Assembly: GCA_946406115.1 (NCBI GenBank)
Contig: OX291543.1
Location: 28,980,815-29,044,814, forward strand
Source of the DNA: Apoda limacodes
Lineage: Eukaryota; Arthropoda; Insecta; Lepidoptera; Limacodidae
Direction: 5' to 3'
Length of the DNA: 64,000 nucleotides
Of the stretch, positions 54,765 through 64,000 are shown one piece after another; position 1 is the first letter of the stretch, and every line of letters starts with the position of its first letter. Below the pieces are notes generated by a model, which did not search any database, was not told the origin of the DNA, and saw nothing but the letters and a program-made list of their open reading frames with translations. The translations under genes and the position numbers were made by a program.

Positions 54765-55237
54765 CCACCATTTACGTAATTTACACACAAAAACAAAAAG
54801 TATGCCGCTCAGCGGTCACCCATCCAAGTACTGACCAAGCCCGACGTTGCTTAATTTTGAATATTGTTTCCAACAATCAAATGTGTTACTGTTTCTCTAA
54901 ATAATAATCTAGATGGCGCTATAACGGTAATTTAAGATGGTAGATGACTCGGCCCCGTCTCACACTTGGCTGGTTTTTATTATTTGTTGTTATACTTTAG
55001 ATCTCACACACACTATAATCAATCACTGAAAGATTGAGACACGTATGTGCACGTACAGTATGCAGTATTAGTTTTCACAATAAAGCAACTGAATTATTAT
55101 GAGTTTATAATCAGTTACACATTTTTTTACTCAAACGATTTTTAAAGTTAAGCAACGTCGGGCTCGGTCAGTGATTGGATGGGTGGGCGCCTAGCACACT
55201 TTGGTTTTGTTTGTGTTCGTAAATTACGTAAATGGTG
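54765..55237. mobile_element. Foldback element with 5S rRNA-like arms, copy 1
   Basis: Left arm 54765-54854 and right arm 55148-55237 are reverse complements from 'accatttacgtaatttac' inward. Both carry a 5S rRNA core. On the minus strand (54812-54854) it reads as 'ttaagcaacgtcgggcttgg' then 'tcagtacttggatgggtgac'. On the plus strand (55148-55198) it reads as 'gttaagcaacgtcgggctcg'. The left core is almost identical to real animal 5S rRNA. No full 120-base 5S gene is present. Confidence 0.85.
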
Positions 55238-55283
55238 ATACGGAACCAACGGCGCGCGAGACCGACTCGCACTTAACACGCAT

Positions 55284-55577
55284 GTAATTTACGAACACAA
55301 ACAAAAACTGGGCCGCTTACCATTCACCCATCCAGTGACCGACCAAGCCCGACGTTGCCTTACTTTAAATACTGTTTTCAATAAAAATGTGTGTTACAAG
55401 CTTGTATGTGTTGTACTGTTTTTAAGATAGAGCATGTAGATTATAAATAGAAACAGTTACACATTTGTTTATAAGAGACGATATTTAATGTTAAGCAACG
55501 TCGGGTTTAGTAAGTGATTGGATGTGTGACAGCTTAGCAGCTTACACTTTGTTTGTATTCGTCAATTACATAAATGG
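55284..55577. mobile_element. Foldback element with 5S rRNA-like arms, copy 2
   Basis: The left arm (55284-55362, 'gtaatttacgaacacaaaca' ... 'accaagcccgacgttgcc') and right arm (55490-55577, 'gttaagcaacgtcgggttta' ... 'gtattcgtcaattacat') are imperfect reverse complements. They repeat the design of copy 1 with more divergence. A 'gcgcgagaccgactcgcact' motif lies between the two copies. Confidence 0.8.
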
Positions 55578-55845
55578 AAGCACGGAACCTACGGTACGCT
55601 AGTCAGACTAGCAGTTGATCGATTTTAGTAACACGCATGTACATGCACGAAAAAAGACAAAAACAAACTTTTTATTATTTGTATAGTATAAACTTTAGAG
55701 ATCACACTATTTTTACTGAAAGTTTGAAATTTGTATGTATTACTGTTTTTACAATAGAGCAAAAACAACAAAAATGAGTTGCTTATGTAGCCTTAAATTT
55801 TTACATTTTATTATTTTTTAGATAATACACAATTATAGAACAGTT

Positions 55846-55922
55846 TCGTCAGTGATGACAGGTACAATCTAACCCTAATTAAACTATAAGGTGACTTACC
55901 TCAGGTTGTCCTTATGTCTTCT
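55846..55922 (-). repeat. Candidate LTR remnant, left
   Basis: 'atgacaggtacaatctaacc' then 'ctaattaaactataaggtga' and 'cttacctcaggttgt' match 58898-59009 as a direct repeat, on either side of the BEL/Pao coding remnants. The right copy has an extra stretch of about 37 bases. Confidence 0.6.
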
Positions 55923-58600
55923 AAGCTCTGAGACATCTGTTGCAGCAGTTCAAACCGTGCCAAGCAGTTGAGTGGAGTATGTGGGATAAGGGCCACCCAC
56001 CAAAAAATGACGAGCAGTCAATACCTCCAGATCATTCGGGTCCGGAGAAATCGGACAGAGGGGCCTCACCGCCTCAATTTTACAGAAGACTGTAGATAGC
56101 TCGAAAGTGAGAACAATCTCGCCAACAACACGGCGAAGCTGAGTCTTTGCTACCCTAAGAAGGAATTGCGGGGGGATCGAAAATCCATTTAATACACTTT
56201 CGAGAAAGGTGATGACTATGCCCTGCTGATTTGCAACAAGGAACTGGTGGACTTCTCGTAGATACCGATCAGCTCCCTTATAATCGGTGCCGCAATCCCA
56301 ACGAATATTTGGCAATCTACGGCGGCTAACGAAGCGAGAAAAACAGGCAATGAGGAGACTACCTCAAGGTGGACAGCCTTCGTAACAAGACATACAAATA
56401 CGCACAACTACCTTGGCGTTGCGCAAGGTGGAAGGTTAAATGAACCTGCAAAATCAGTTCCAACATTAGAAAAGACGCGAGCGGGGTTTCTCGATCGGGA
56501 GGCAAATCGCTCATCTGTAGCTGAGTCAAAGTTGCCTTGAGCCTAAAACAGGTATGAACTTTTTTTTTTTTATACAACTAAGGTGGCAAACAAGCACACG
56601 GTCTTGTCCGCCTGATGGTAAGCGGTCACCGTGGCCTATCGATACCTGTTACACCAGGGGTATCACTCGCGCGTAGCCGACCCTTCAAAAATCCAATAAC
56701 TTCTTTCTTGAAGAACCCTATACTGTAGTCCTTAGAGAAAACCTTGGCAGGAGTTCATTCCACAACCCAAACGTGTTAAAGAGCACACTCCTAATAACCC
56801 TCGAGCCGAGACAATCCAAAACTCTCGTTGGAGTGTAGCAAGAAGACTGCATAGACCCGCATGAGAGTTTCTCAAATTACGATCCTGGATCAACAGCAAG
56901 GTTAAGTAGCTATCCTTACGCAAAAGTAACGGATGCCGAGCGCCATAAGGCAAGTTTGCATGACCTAATCGGTCACCTATACGAATGCGTCCGCGATCTT
57001 CGAGAATTGCGTTAAGTCTGGCCAAAGCTCCTTTGATCTTGGAGCGACTAGCTAGGAGATTCCCTATTAAATTCTCATAGTACTCTTGTTGTACATTGCG
57101 CACTAAAGTATGGAGCGCTTGTTCACATTTTGACGGCGATAAGACTCAGAATCCCGAACCGAAGGTCGACGGGCGTTGTTAATAAATCGGTAAACCGATC
57201 CAATCTTTCAAGAGATCTGAACCTAGCTAACAACGCATCTGAACAAAGTGGAGGGTCAGTCTTTGCCGCCAGGACGCGTAAGCCTGTAAGATTGATTGGA
57301 AGATGCCCTTTAATTTCCCTGGGACGTGATTCCTCTCAATGGCAGCGGAAAACTCCAAAATTTTGGAAACCGTCAATACGCCACAAAGGTCTCAAATGAA
57401 TGGACAGAAGCTTTAAGCCAAGCGAGCACAATCTGACTGCCAGTCTAAGCGTAGACGTGGGAAATAGGTACAGATTGGCCCAAGGTCGAAACCACGTGAT
57501 TGAGCAATTGGCTTCAAAGAGTAGCACCAGACAATTCCATCTTTGAAATCGTAAGACGAGTGCGAATAGGGTCGACTGTAGTCTTGGCGGTGACCACATT
57601 GAGAAGGACCGACCCACCGGGCTGTACGGCACGAAGATAAATCACAGCCGCATAGCCAGCCTCAGAAGCGTCACAGAAGCCGTGAAGAGTGACGTTGAAT
57701 TAGTCCGGCGGTAAAAAGCACTTATGAATACGCACATGATGGAGATCCAAGATGCCAATAGATCACCAGTAAGCGGGGTGTCCCAGGAGATTTCTTTAAG
57801 CCGCAGCTGGTGTTAATGACACTTAGCCCAAAAAAGAACAGGAGCAAGCCAACCGCAAGGATCGAATATCCGGATTATGATAGACAACACAGTGCGCTTT
57901 GGTCTTGGGAGCTGAAAGAGCTTCCACCTAAAAGCAGAAATAATCCGCAATGGGTTGATATTGTACTCCAAGAATTGCAACTTAATCAGGGTTGTCGACA
58001 TTCTGAAAGATCAGATTTTTGCTGGAACTTCTCGGTGAGACCATCGAGGATACCAGGACAGTTGGATATCCATTTCTGAAGCTCATATCCGCCAGCATTG
58101 GGGACCAATTAGTTATCACGGAGAGTCAATGCCTCCTCAATCGTAGAGGCCCCCGTCGTCGTCGATATCGTTGGACAAAGCAGAAGCAGCGCGAGGCAAG
58201 TGAACAAGTTCCCTATCAGCAAGCTCTAACAGGGTCCGAATAGCGACGAACGGACTGGAGCGAAGACCGTCTGGTCAGGATGTCATTAATATTCCAGTGT
58301 AATTTGGGTCGCGAGTGACGACACTGATTAAGGGACACACCGTTTGAACAAGGAGCTGAACCATCGAAGACAACTCTTAATCCCCCCCCCTAAAGGCAGC
58401 ATGGTGAGGAATGAAGAAATGTTCTTCCCTTGTCCAATCAAGGTCTGAAACAGACATATAAGTTTGGGACTCCTGCATGAACTCCAAATACTTCTGCCAA
58501 CATTCTTCTGAAGACAGGGTCGCGCCTCATACGCCTCTCCATGGAAATTAACCGTTTTTCGGCTAGCATCCTGGAGTGACCGAGGGCAGGTCGGTTGCTA
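55923..58600 (-). mobile_element. Decayed BEL/Pao LTR retrotransposon pol region
   Basis: Minus-strand fragments follow the order of a Pao-type polyprotein. RT/RNase H pieces lie near 57813-58001 (SIIIRIFDPCGWLAPVLFWA) and 57336-57632. An integrase zinc-finger-like region lies at about 56780-57000 (GDRLGHANLPYGARHPLLLR, LLATLQREFWIVSARG). The integrase core and tail lie at 55950-56400 (CLVTKAVHLEVVSSLP; LRRVVGEIVLTFELSTVFCK; PLCPISPDPNDLEVLTARHF). Stops and frameshifts are frequent. A LINE-B 3' end is inserted at about 56560-56775. Confidence 0.85.
56560..56776 (-). mobile_element. LINE-B 3' end (copy 4) inside the BEL/Pao element
   Basis: A T run (56560-56571, the A tail on the minus strand) is followed by 'tatacaactaaggtggcaaa', 'gcctgatggtaagcggtcac' and 'aataacttctttcttgaaga', the reverse of the LINE-B terminus. 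It was severely 5'-truncated on insertion. It splits the integrase-like region. Confidence 0.93.
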
Positions 58601-58897
58601 TTCTAAACTTTAACACAAATATTTATAGACAAAGTATGAACAGTGAAAACAAAGCGCTATTAAATACAAAAGAAAACTAATTTTACCTTAAACTTACTCA
58701 AGAAATATGTTATGTTTTTGTGCATGCCAACCCAGTAGTAAGACTAGTTAAAAAACAATATTAAATGTTACTTGGCTTGGAAAAGTGCTAAAAGGTTACA
58801 ACAAATTTAATATTAAGTATACATACCTCTGTACAACAATTGTACAGAGGTAAGTAAAATGTAGGTCGATAACCACGCTCTGCTACCAAGATTGTTT

Positions 58898-59009
58898 TGT
58901 CAATAATGACAGGTACAATCTAACCCTAATTAAACTATAAAACGACTTACTTCAGGTTGTATTGTTGTGCCTAAATGGACCACGTCTGTCTGTCCTAATA
59001 TCTTCTAAG
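58898..59009 (-). repeat. Candidate LTR remnant, right
   Basis: A direct repeat of 55846-55922 (see there), ending 'taatatcttctaag'. For a minus-strand element this would be the 5' LTR. Confidence 0.6.
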
Positions 59010-59399
59010 GGGACCTAAGGGAGCCCTAAATTACAATGATTTAAACTTTAGAGGGCATAGAAATCGGGACAGGATCTAACTTAACATAATAAATAAGTAG
59101 AAATGTTAATAACTTCTCTGGTGTAATTTAAAACACTTTTAAAAATAAAGAAAAAACCACTTATCTGAGAAAAAAGTTTATTTTAATTTTTCTAGGTTGA
59201 GTATTGCTAGAAACAAAACAGATTGCGTTCGAAACCTAGCGTTGCGTGCGTAAGGCCCGATAGTAACGGTACAAAACAATAACACATATCCTTAAAAAAA
59301 AATCAGACTTTCGGCCAAAAATTAGGTAGCTCCGTTGGCACCCTCTGGGTACGGAACCCTAAAAAACCAAGCTATGCTTGGTTCAAGCCATTGTAGTAA

Positions 59400-59675
59400 C
59401 AACTACAAAATCTTGCTACGACATGCATTCCATAGGAGTTTGACTATTATTACATAGTTATCTTTGACTATAACAAGCATGCTATAGGGGTTATATTTGA
59501 CTACAACATGCATGCTTTAGGGGTTATCTTGAATGTCATGCATTCTATATAGAGTTATATTTGAATACACATTGACATTGAGGCTATAGGAGTTATCTTT
59601 GACTACGACATGCATGCTATAAGGGTAATATTTGACTATGAGATGCATGCAATAGGGGTCATCTTTCTGTTTGAA
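59400..59675 (+). repeat. About 40-bp minisatellite with CATGCATGC core
   Basis: Six degenerate copies of 'tttgactacaacatgcatgc' plus 'tataggggttat' follow one another. The number of bases varies by copy. It lies downstream of the erlin 3' end. Confidence 0.8.
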
Positions 59676-59953
59676 TGTCAGATAATGTTAAGATGGAAAT
59701 GGACGTAATCATATTTTGTACATAGTTTTAAAATAATTTAATCAGTCAAACAGTCACTGAGAAGTGCAGATAAAAATTTACTGCTAACACTTACAGATAA
59801 ATTAATTATCACAATGATTTGATCACTAATTAATTACACTTCTTAACAATATAATAGTCAACTCACACTGAGAAATAATGCCATAAGCTTGACAATGCAT
59901 TATAATATTACACTTTGACTAGGTGATGTATCAGCTGGCAAAGTCACTATAAC

Positions 59954-60316
59954 TCATTCAACCTTCACACTCTTTGCTAAACTGTCCCCCACCGTTGCTT
60001 GTAGGAACATATTCGGAATATCACTACCAAAGTACACCTTGTTATTTAATGAAAGTGCTTCATATTTCTTTAACTCCAAATACTCTCTAGTTAAGAGCAT
60101 TTGATTTGCCTCTGCCTGTTTCTTTAGAAGATAGTAGTCGGCTTCTGCCTTTGTCTGTTGCTTAGCCTTGTGTATGCTATCTTCAATAACTTCAATTTTC
60201 TGTAAAGATTCTTTTTCCATGATTTTCTGTTCATATTGGATCTTTGCTACTTGTGCTTCTTTTTCAGCTTCAATGACTGCTTTTCGTCGCGCTGTTTCTG
60301 CTTCCTTTTCTACAAC
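59954..60316 (-). CDS. ERLIN2: Erlin last exon
   Basis: The acceptor is 'ggttaataag'. It encodes [20 protein letters not shown], a long coiled-coil oligomerisation segment, and [20 protein letters not shown], then NMFLQ and the stop. The ATG-like start at 60326 in the same frame lies in the intron. Confidence 0.95.
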   Translation of the reverse strand, partial: VVEKEAETARRKAVIEAEKEAQVAKIQYEQKIMEKESLQKIEVIEDSIHKAKQQTKAEADYYLLKKQAEANQMLLTREYLELKKYEALSLNNKVYFGSDIPNMFLQATVGDSLAKSVKVE

Positions 60317-60944
60317 CTTATTAACCAAAGTTATTATAATGAATATTTAGTTCTTTAATTGCAAAGGATAGGTATATTCTGTTAATTTTTAAATTAGTAC
60401 TTGAATCTGTTTGTATTTTTTTTTTATTTAAAGTAAACTTCATTCAACGCTATGGGCATCATTTTAATTGCTTCTTAGAAAATAAATGTATATATTTTTA
60501 TTTTTATTTATTTTAATGCGCAGTCTACAGTATAGATTGATCTACCTGTTGGGCTGGTGGCGTGGGTTCGATTCACGCACAGGACTAACATTAATATTTG
60601 TGTTCGTCTTAATTCTGTGTGTTTTCTATGTATAATATTCATTAATTACAAAATACATGTAAAATACTGTATCTGTTGTATCATATTCATATTAAAAGCT
60701 TTGCTTAGTTTAGGACTAGACGGCGCTGTGTGATTTTTCCTATTTATTCCGTAATCTTTATATGTACAACTGACAACAACGGATGTAATATTGAGTAAAT
60801 ATTCATTCAACTGATACATATAATTTTGTTATAATAATGCAAAGTTAGTCAAATAACTTATTAACTTCTATTGAGGGAAGTAATTATAATAGGTCCGAAA
60901 CTTGTTATCGCTAAATTTGCGTTTTATTTACGTTTTGGGACCTG

Positions 60945-60998
<54 letters not shown>

Positions 60999-62905
60999 GT
61001 GTGTGTGTGTATGTATGTAGGGGGAGAGGGGGCACATTGATGCACAAAAATTCAACCTCTTTTTTAATGGACAAAAAGCATCATATTTGAATATTTATTT
61101 TGACGTGTGCATTGGCCAATATGTCAGTTTACATTTTGGTTACGAAATAGCCGCTTAAAGTAATTAGGTATAGAGATATACTGATTTTAATATAAAAACG
61201 TTTTTGCATCAATGTACCCCACCAGAGGGGTACTTTGATACATAAGGGTGGGGCAATTTGATGCTTATTTAAAATCCATGAAAACTGCAATATATACCAT
61301 AATCTAAATTGTTTAATTACTTAAAATTAACAAAAAAACCATATTATTAATCGAGATCATAAAATACTTTATTAAGCGTGTAAACATTACTTACAATCAG
61401 TCTCTTACGTTTCTTAAAGAAAATAAACAAGAAAACAATATTGACATCATCTAACTAGACTTTATTACTATCTTAATTATCAAATTAGTTATATACCTAA
61501 CTACTCAGTAATCAGACATTAAACTTGAACATGGTTAATGCAAATATATTATAACGTAATAAAACCTATCAATAATACGTATCATTGTACCCCGCAGCTT
61601 ACTGAATCAAAGTGCCCCAATGGACTTTTTCCACAAACAACTAATTTTTTAAATTATTTATTAATATTGTACTCAAAAAAATATTTAAAAACACTTTTAA
61701 ATATATTTACTTGCCTTTGGCAACATAAAACAAAAATAAAACTAATAAGACGGTGCTGAGACACGATCACAAATCGGCTGAAATTTTAGTTGGCAGCAGC
61801 ATAAACACGTTTGTGACCGCTGAAGGCCAATGACGACCTAGGGGCGACCGGCGTCACAACTGTCATTCTTGCGCATGTACTTGAGCGTTCTAGTGACGTG
61901 CCAGACTGCGTAGTGTTTCTCAGTTTTTAAATATAGGTACTGTATAAATGTGCCCCGTGCATCAATGTGCCCCCCCTCCCCCTATGTTAGCTTTTTTGAC
62001 CCATTTGCCTCGTGACACTATCAATCGAATCGAATTTTTTATAGCTTAAAAACTATTTTTTAAAGATGTAAAAAATATTCTAAACAGAAGTTTCCTCATG
62101 CGGTACTTGCTGCCGAACTAATTTTTGTATTTAAATAGTTTACTTCCTTATGTGTAAATACATGTAAACCTACAATAAAATATATATCACCTTCTGATGT
62201 TGAGCTGCAATGAGAAGTTTTGACTTTTCAGCCTCCATGAGCTCATAGTTTTTGCGGATTGATTCTGGGATCTTGGGTTTAGTGACACGAACAGCTTGCA
62301 CTCTCAGACCTGGCGCCATTTCATTTAAATCATGCTGAAGTGCCTGAAAATATGAAAATTTAATTAAAGCATTAATAATATCGGACTCTATAAACTTGGA
62401 TATAATCTCTGTACCAATTTAGGCCATTGTTTGCAAATATTGGGAGAAGCTCACCGATGACGCGAATTTTTGGGATTACAAAGCTAAACGTAAGAGATTC
62501 CAATGCAAACACCCCAACCATAACTGGGCATGAACATGTATGTGAATGTGTTTAGTGACGTACTTACAGTTCGCAGATTTTCATCAATCTGGTCAAACAA
62601 ATCTATGTACACTTCATGCAGGGTGTGTGCACTGCAGAACTGGTTCAACTCATGGTGCACCTTATTGAATATAAGTGTCTTGTCATAATCTGCCGTAAAG
62701 TTGCGCACCATATCTAAAACTAAACGACCAAATAAATGGACTTTATTTTAGTATTTTTTTTAAAGTTCACCACACATACATTTTATACTTACTTACCACT
62801 ATGAGGTTCTAATTTGTTAACAACTTCAATTCTTTCAAAGTAGATCATTACACCTCCACTTGTGCCACAAGGTACATTCTTTACTTCATCAGTTTGGAGG
62901 GTAGT
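59954..62905 (-). CDS. ERLIN2: Erlin (SPFH/prohibitin-family ER lipid-raft protein), 5' incomplete
   Basis: Erlins form a large ring complex in the ER membrane and direct activated IP3 receptors and some sterol-pathway proteins to ER-associated degradation. Four exons join in phase: 62905-62797, 62713-62568, 62343-62191 and 60316-59954, giving about 256 residues to the TGA. They match the family closely: [100 protein letters not shown]. After [18 protein letters not shown] the C-terminus is short (AKSVKVE). The N-terminal membrane anchor exon(s) were not found up to position 64000 and must lie outside. Insects have one erlin, so ERLIN1 or ERLIN2 cannot be distinguished. The intron at 60317-62190 carries a nested repeat pile. 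Confidence 0.95.
60530..60620 (+). repeat. Possible tRNA-derived SINE fragment
   Basis: 'ggttcgattcacgcac' at 60565 fits a Pol III B box (GGTTCGANTCC-like), preceded by 'ctgttgggctggtggcgtg'. No cloverleaf could be folded by eye and no A box is convincing. Confidence 0.35.
60947..61010 (+). repeat. GT microsatellite
   Basis: About 32 GT units with one GC interruption. The copy at 10559 has only about 11, showing expansion within the repeat X family. Confidence 0.97.
61019..61983. mobile_element. 965-bp inverted-repeat element inside repeat X
   Basis: The left end 'agggggagagggggcacatt' plus 'gatgcac' is the complement of the right end 'gtgcatcaatgtgcccccc' plus 'ctccccct'. ATGT flanks both sides (61015-61018 and 61984-61987), a possible 4-bp target duplication. 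The interior repeats the theme ('gcatcaatgtaccccac', 'ggggtactttgatac'). No transposase was recognised; the 73-codon ORF at 61538 is unremarkable. Confidence 0.75.
62191..62343 (-). CDS. ERLIN2: Erlin exon
   Basis: Fifty-one codons, [20 protein letters not shown] to [12 protein letters not shown], phase 0 at both ends. Acceptor 'atattttcag', donor GTGATA. Confidence 0.95.
62568..62713 (-). CDS. ERLIN2: Erlin exon
   Basis: From an acceptor 'gtttagttttag' it completes an aspartate codon, then reads [20 protein letters not shown] to QIDENLRT. Donor GTAAGT. Confidence 0.95.
62797..62905 (-). CDS. ERLIN2: Erlin exon, most upstream one found
   Basis: [20 protein letters not shown], then [16 protein letters not shown], is the core of the SPFH domain. 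It begins in phase 0 after 'atttcag'. The preceding exon, expected to end in a phrase like FRSVQ, is not in the remaining 1.1 kb. Confidence 0.94.
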
Positions 62906-63087
62906 CTGAAATGAATTATAGGCATTTAAAGAAATAAGTCTCATTTTATAACCTTAATGAGGTTCAAAGGCCTTTATTGATAAGGATTATACATTAAGGT
63001 ACATTCACTCTCATTTTCTGATTGGGGGGCACAGAAAATTATGGGAAGAGGACGATGACCACGCCTACCGCTACCTTGACCTTGTTT

Positions 63088-63890
63088 TTTAGGGTTTCGT
63101 AGTCAACAAGGAACTCTTATAGTTCCGCCATGTCCGTCCGTCCGTCTGTCTGTCCACGGCTTTGTTCAAAAACTACTAATACGAGAAAGATGCAAATTGG
63201 CAGGGATATACACATTGATCAAGCCGACAAAGTGGTAGAATAAAATCTTTGAAAAAATTTTTTTTTAGGGAACCTCCCCTCCATGTGAAGTGGGGACATA
63301 ATTTTTTTTCTCGTCTGCCTCATCGTAGTGTATCGTTCCAAAAACATTGATGGTATGCAAAGATAATTTTTTGATTTAGGGCTTCGTTTGCGAAACATTT
63401 TGCTTTAAAGTACTAATTTTTGTTAGAGTCAAGTGTCCCCCCCCCCTCTACCAGCGAAAGTATAGTATTTGGAAATGTAAAAAAATTTACGGTAGTAGTG
63501 CATATAATGAATTTAAAAGGAAAACTATCACGACTAAGTACACTTTACAGGCTAACGAGTAATAGTCGACCAAGTTATAAAATGTACTTGGAAAAGTGAA
63601 ATTTTCGTACAAATTCTATTAAAAGTTACTAATATAAAGTAGGTACATCTGTAAAACAGGTATAAAATATAAGTAAATGAACGATGTATAATTATAAGAA
63701 AATAAAATGCCATTCTAAAGATTATTCTTCTTAAATGGACAACAATAGTTACGTATACGTTCAAATCACGCATTGGACTAGCCGGCGCGCTTGGCGCAAC
63801 ATCGAATCGAGCGTGTGACAGGCAGCTGCGCTTATATTTAATGGTACGGAACCCTTCGTGCGCGAGTCCGACTCGCACTTGGCCGATTTC
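63088..63890 (+). repeat. Lepidopteran 'gggttccgtagtc' dispersed repeat
   Basis: It opens 'tagggtttcgtagtcaacaa', then 'gtccgtccgtccgtctgtct' and 'gccgacaaagtgg', and closes with 'tggtacggaacccttcgtgc' and 'gcgagtccgactcgcacttg'. This is one of the most abundant non-coding repeats of moths and butterflies. The 127-codon minus ORF across it is not a gene. It lies in the erlin 5' intron. Confidence 0.7.
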
Positions 63891-64000
63891 TCTGTTATAA
63901 TTTAGGTCATGGACTATACAATAAGCAAATTTCAATCTGAATCCATGTTAACTTCACAAGAGAATCAGAGAAATAGAACAATTGATGTAGAAGAAATATA

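Larger units (their letters stand above)
60865..62140 (+). repeat. Interspersed repeat X, copy 2 (split by an inserted element)
   Basis: 'ttataataggtccgaaactt', 'gctaaatttgcgttttattt', a long GT run, then after an insertion 'gcttttttgacccatttgcc' and 'gcggtacttgctgccgaact', in the same order as 10470-10830. It lies in the erlin intron. Confidence 0.75.

Noticed and set aside
54812..55545. Functional 5S rRNA genes
   Set aside because: Only about 40-55 bases of the 5S core are present in each case. The 5' third and the terminal stem are absent.
60565..60574. A tRNA gene
   Set aside because: A B-box-like phrase exists, but no cloverleaf, acceptor stem or anticodon arm could be drawn.
63552..63935. 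127-codon minus ORF near the right edge as the missing erlin exon
   Set aside because: No erlin N-terminal sequence can be read in it, and it overlaps a common dispersed repeat.

Overview
This is a eukaryotic, AT-rich, intron-rich and repeat-rich nuclear segment. It is almost certainly from a moth or butterfly (Lepidoptera). The host proteins are clearly animal and insect-like, and many interspersed repeats look like familiar lepidopteran families: CR1-type LINEs with TTTGAC tails, Jockey-clade LINEs, BEL/Pao remnants, and the repeat ending in a 'cgcgagtccgactcgcactt' type motif. No bacterial-style operon, rRNA operon, CRISPR array or intact tRNA was seen.

Four host genes can be assembled exon by exon, with splice sites and reading phases that agree. 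(1) A plus-strand coiled-coil gene of the trichohyalin/plectin-homology type, probably a ciliary inner-microtubule protein like CFAP210. Its exons lie between 3560 and about 17385; the 5' end and probably one internal exon were not found. (2) NDUFS1, the 75-kDa iron-sulfur subunit of mitochondrial complex I, on the minus strand (18854-42319). All 13 main coding exons were found and join to an intact 729-residue protein. One intron uses a GC-AG splice pair. (3) eEF1B beta, the translation elongation factor exchange subunit, on the plus strand (43172-45597). It has three exons and 224 residues and lies head-to-head with NDUFS1. (4) An erlin (SPFH/prohibitin family, ER membrane) on the minus strand (59954-62905). 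It is complete at its 3' end, and its 5' exons lie outside the window.

The rest is a palimpsest of mobile DNA. One EN-RT LINE family, called LINE-B here, occurs at least seven times. The best copy has an uninterrupted 988-codon ORF and a 31-A tail (50451-53497), and it sits inside an older Jockey-clade LINE. Other LINE-B pieces lie in NDUFS1 introns, in a BEL/Pao element and elsewhere. Several short inverted-repeat elements and minisatellites fill the introns.

The most striking object is at 33250-39690, inside NDUFS1 intron 3. It is a 6.44-kb foldback element with about 520-bp terminal inverted repeats. Its core is about 16.5 copies of a 325-bp unit, about 12.5 in one direction and about 4 in the opposite direction. 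It is bounded by a perfect 9-bp direct repeat (CAAACTTGC) and has split a LINE-B fragment whose sequence continues on both sides. A second oddity is a pair of inverted-repeat elements at 54765-55577 whose arms contain the conserved core of 5S rRNA in opposite orientations. The foldback element would be transcribed as part of the NDUFS1 pre-mRNA and could form a very long double-stranded RNA.
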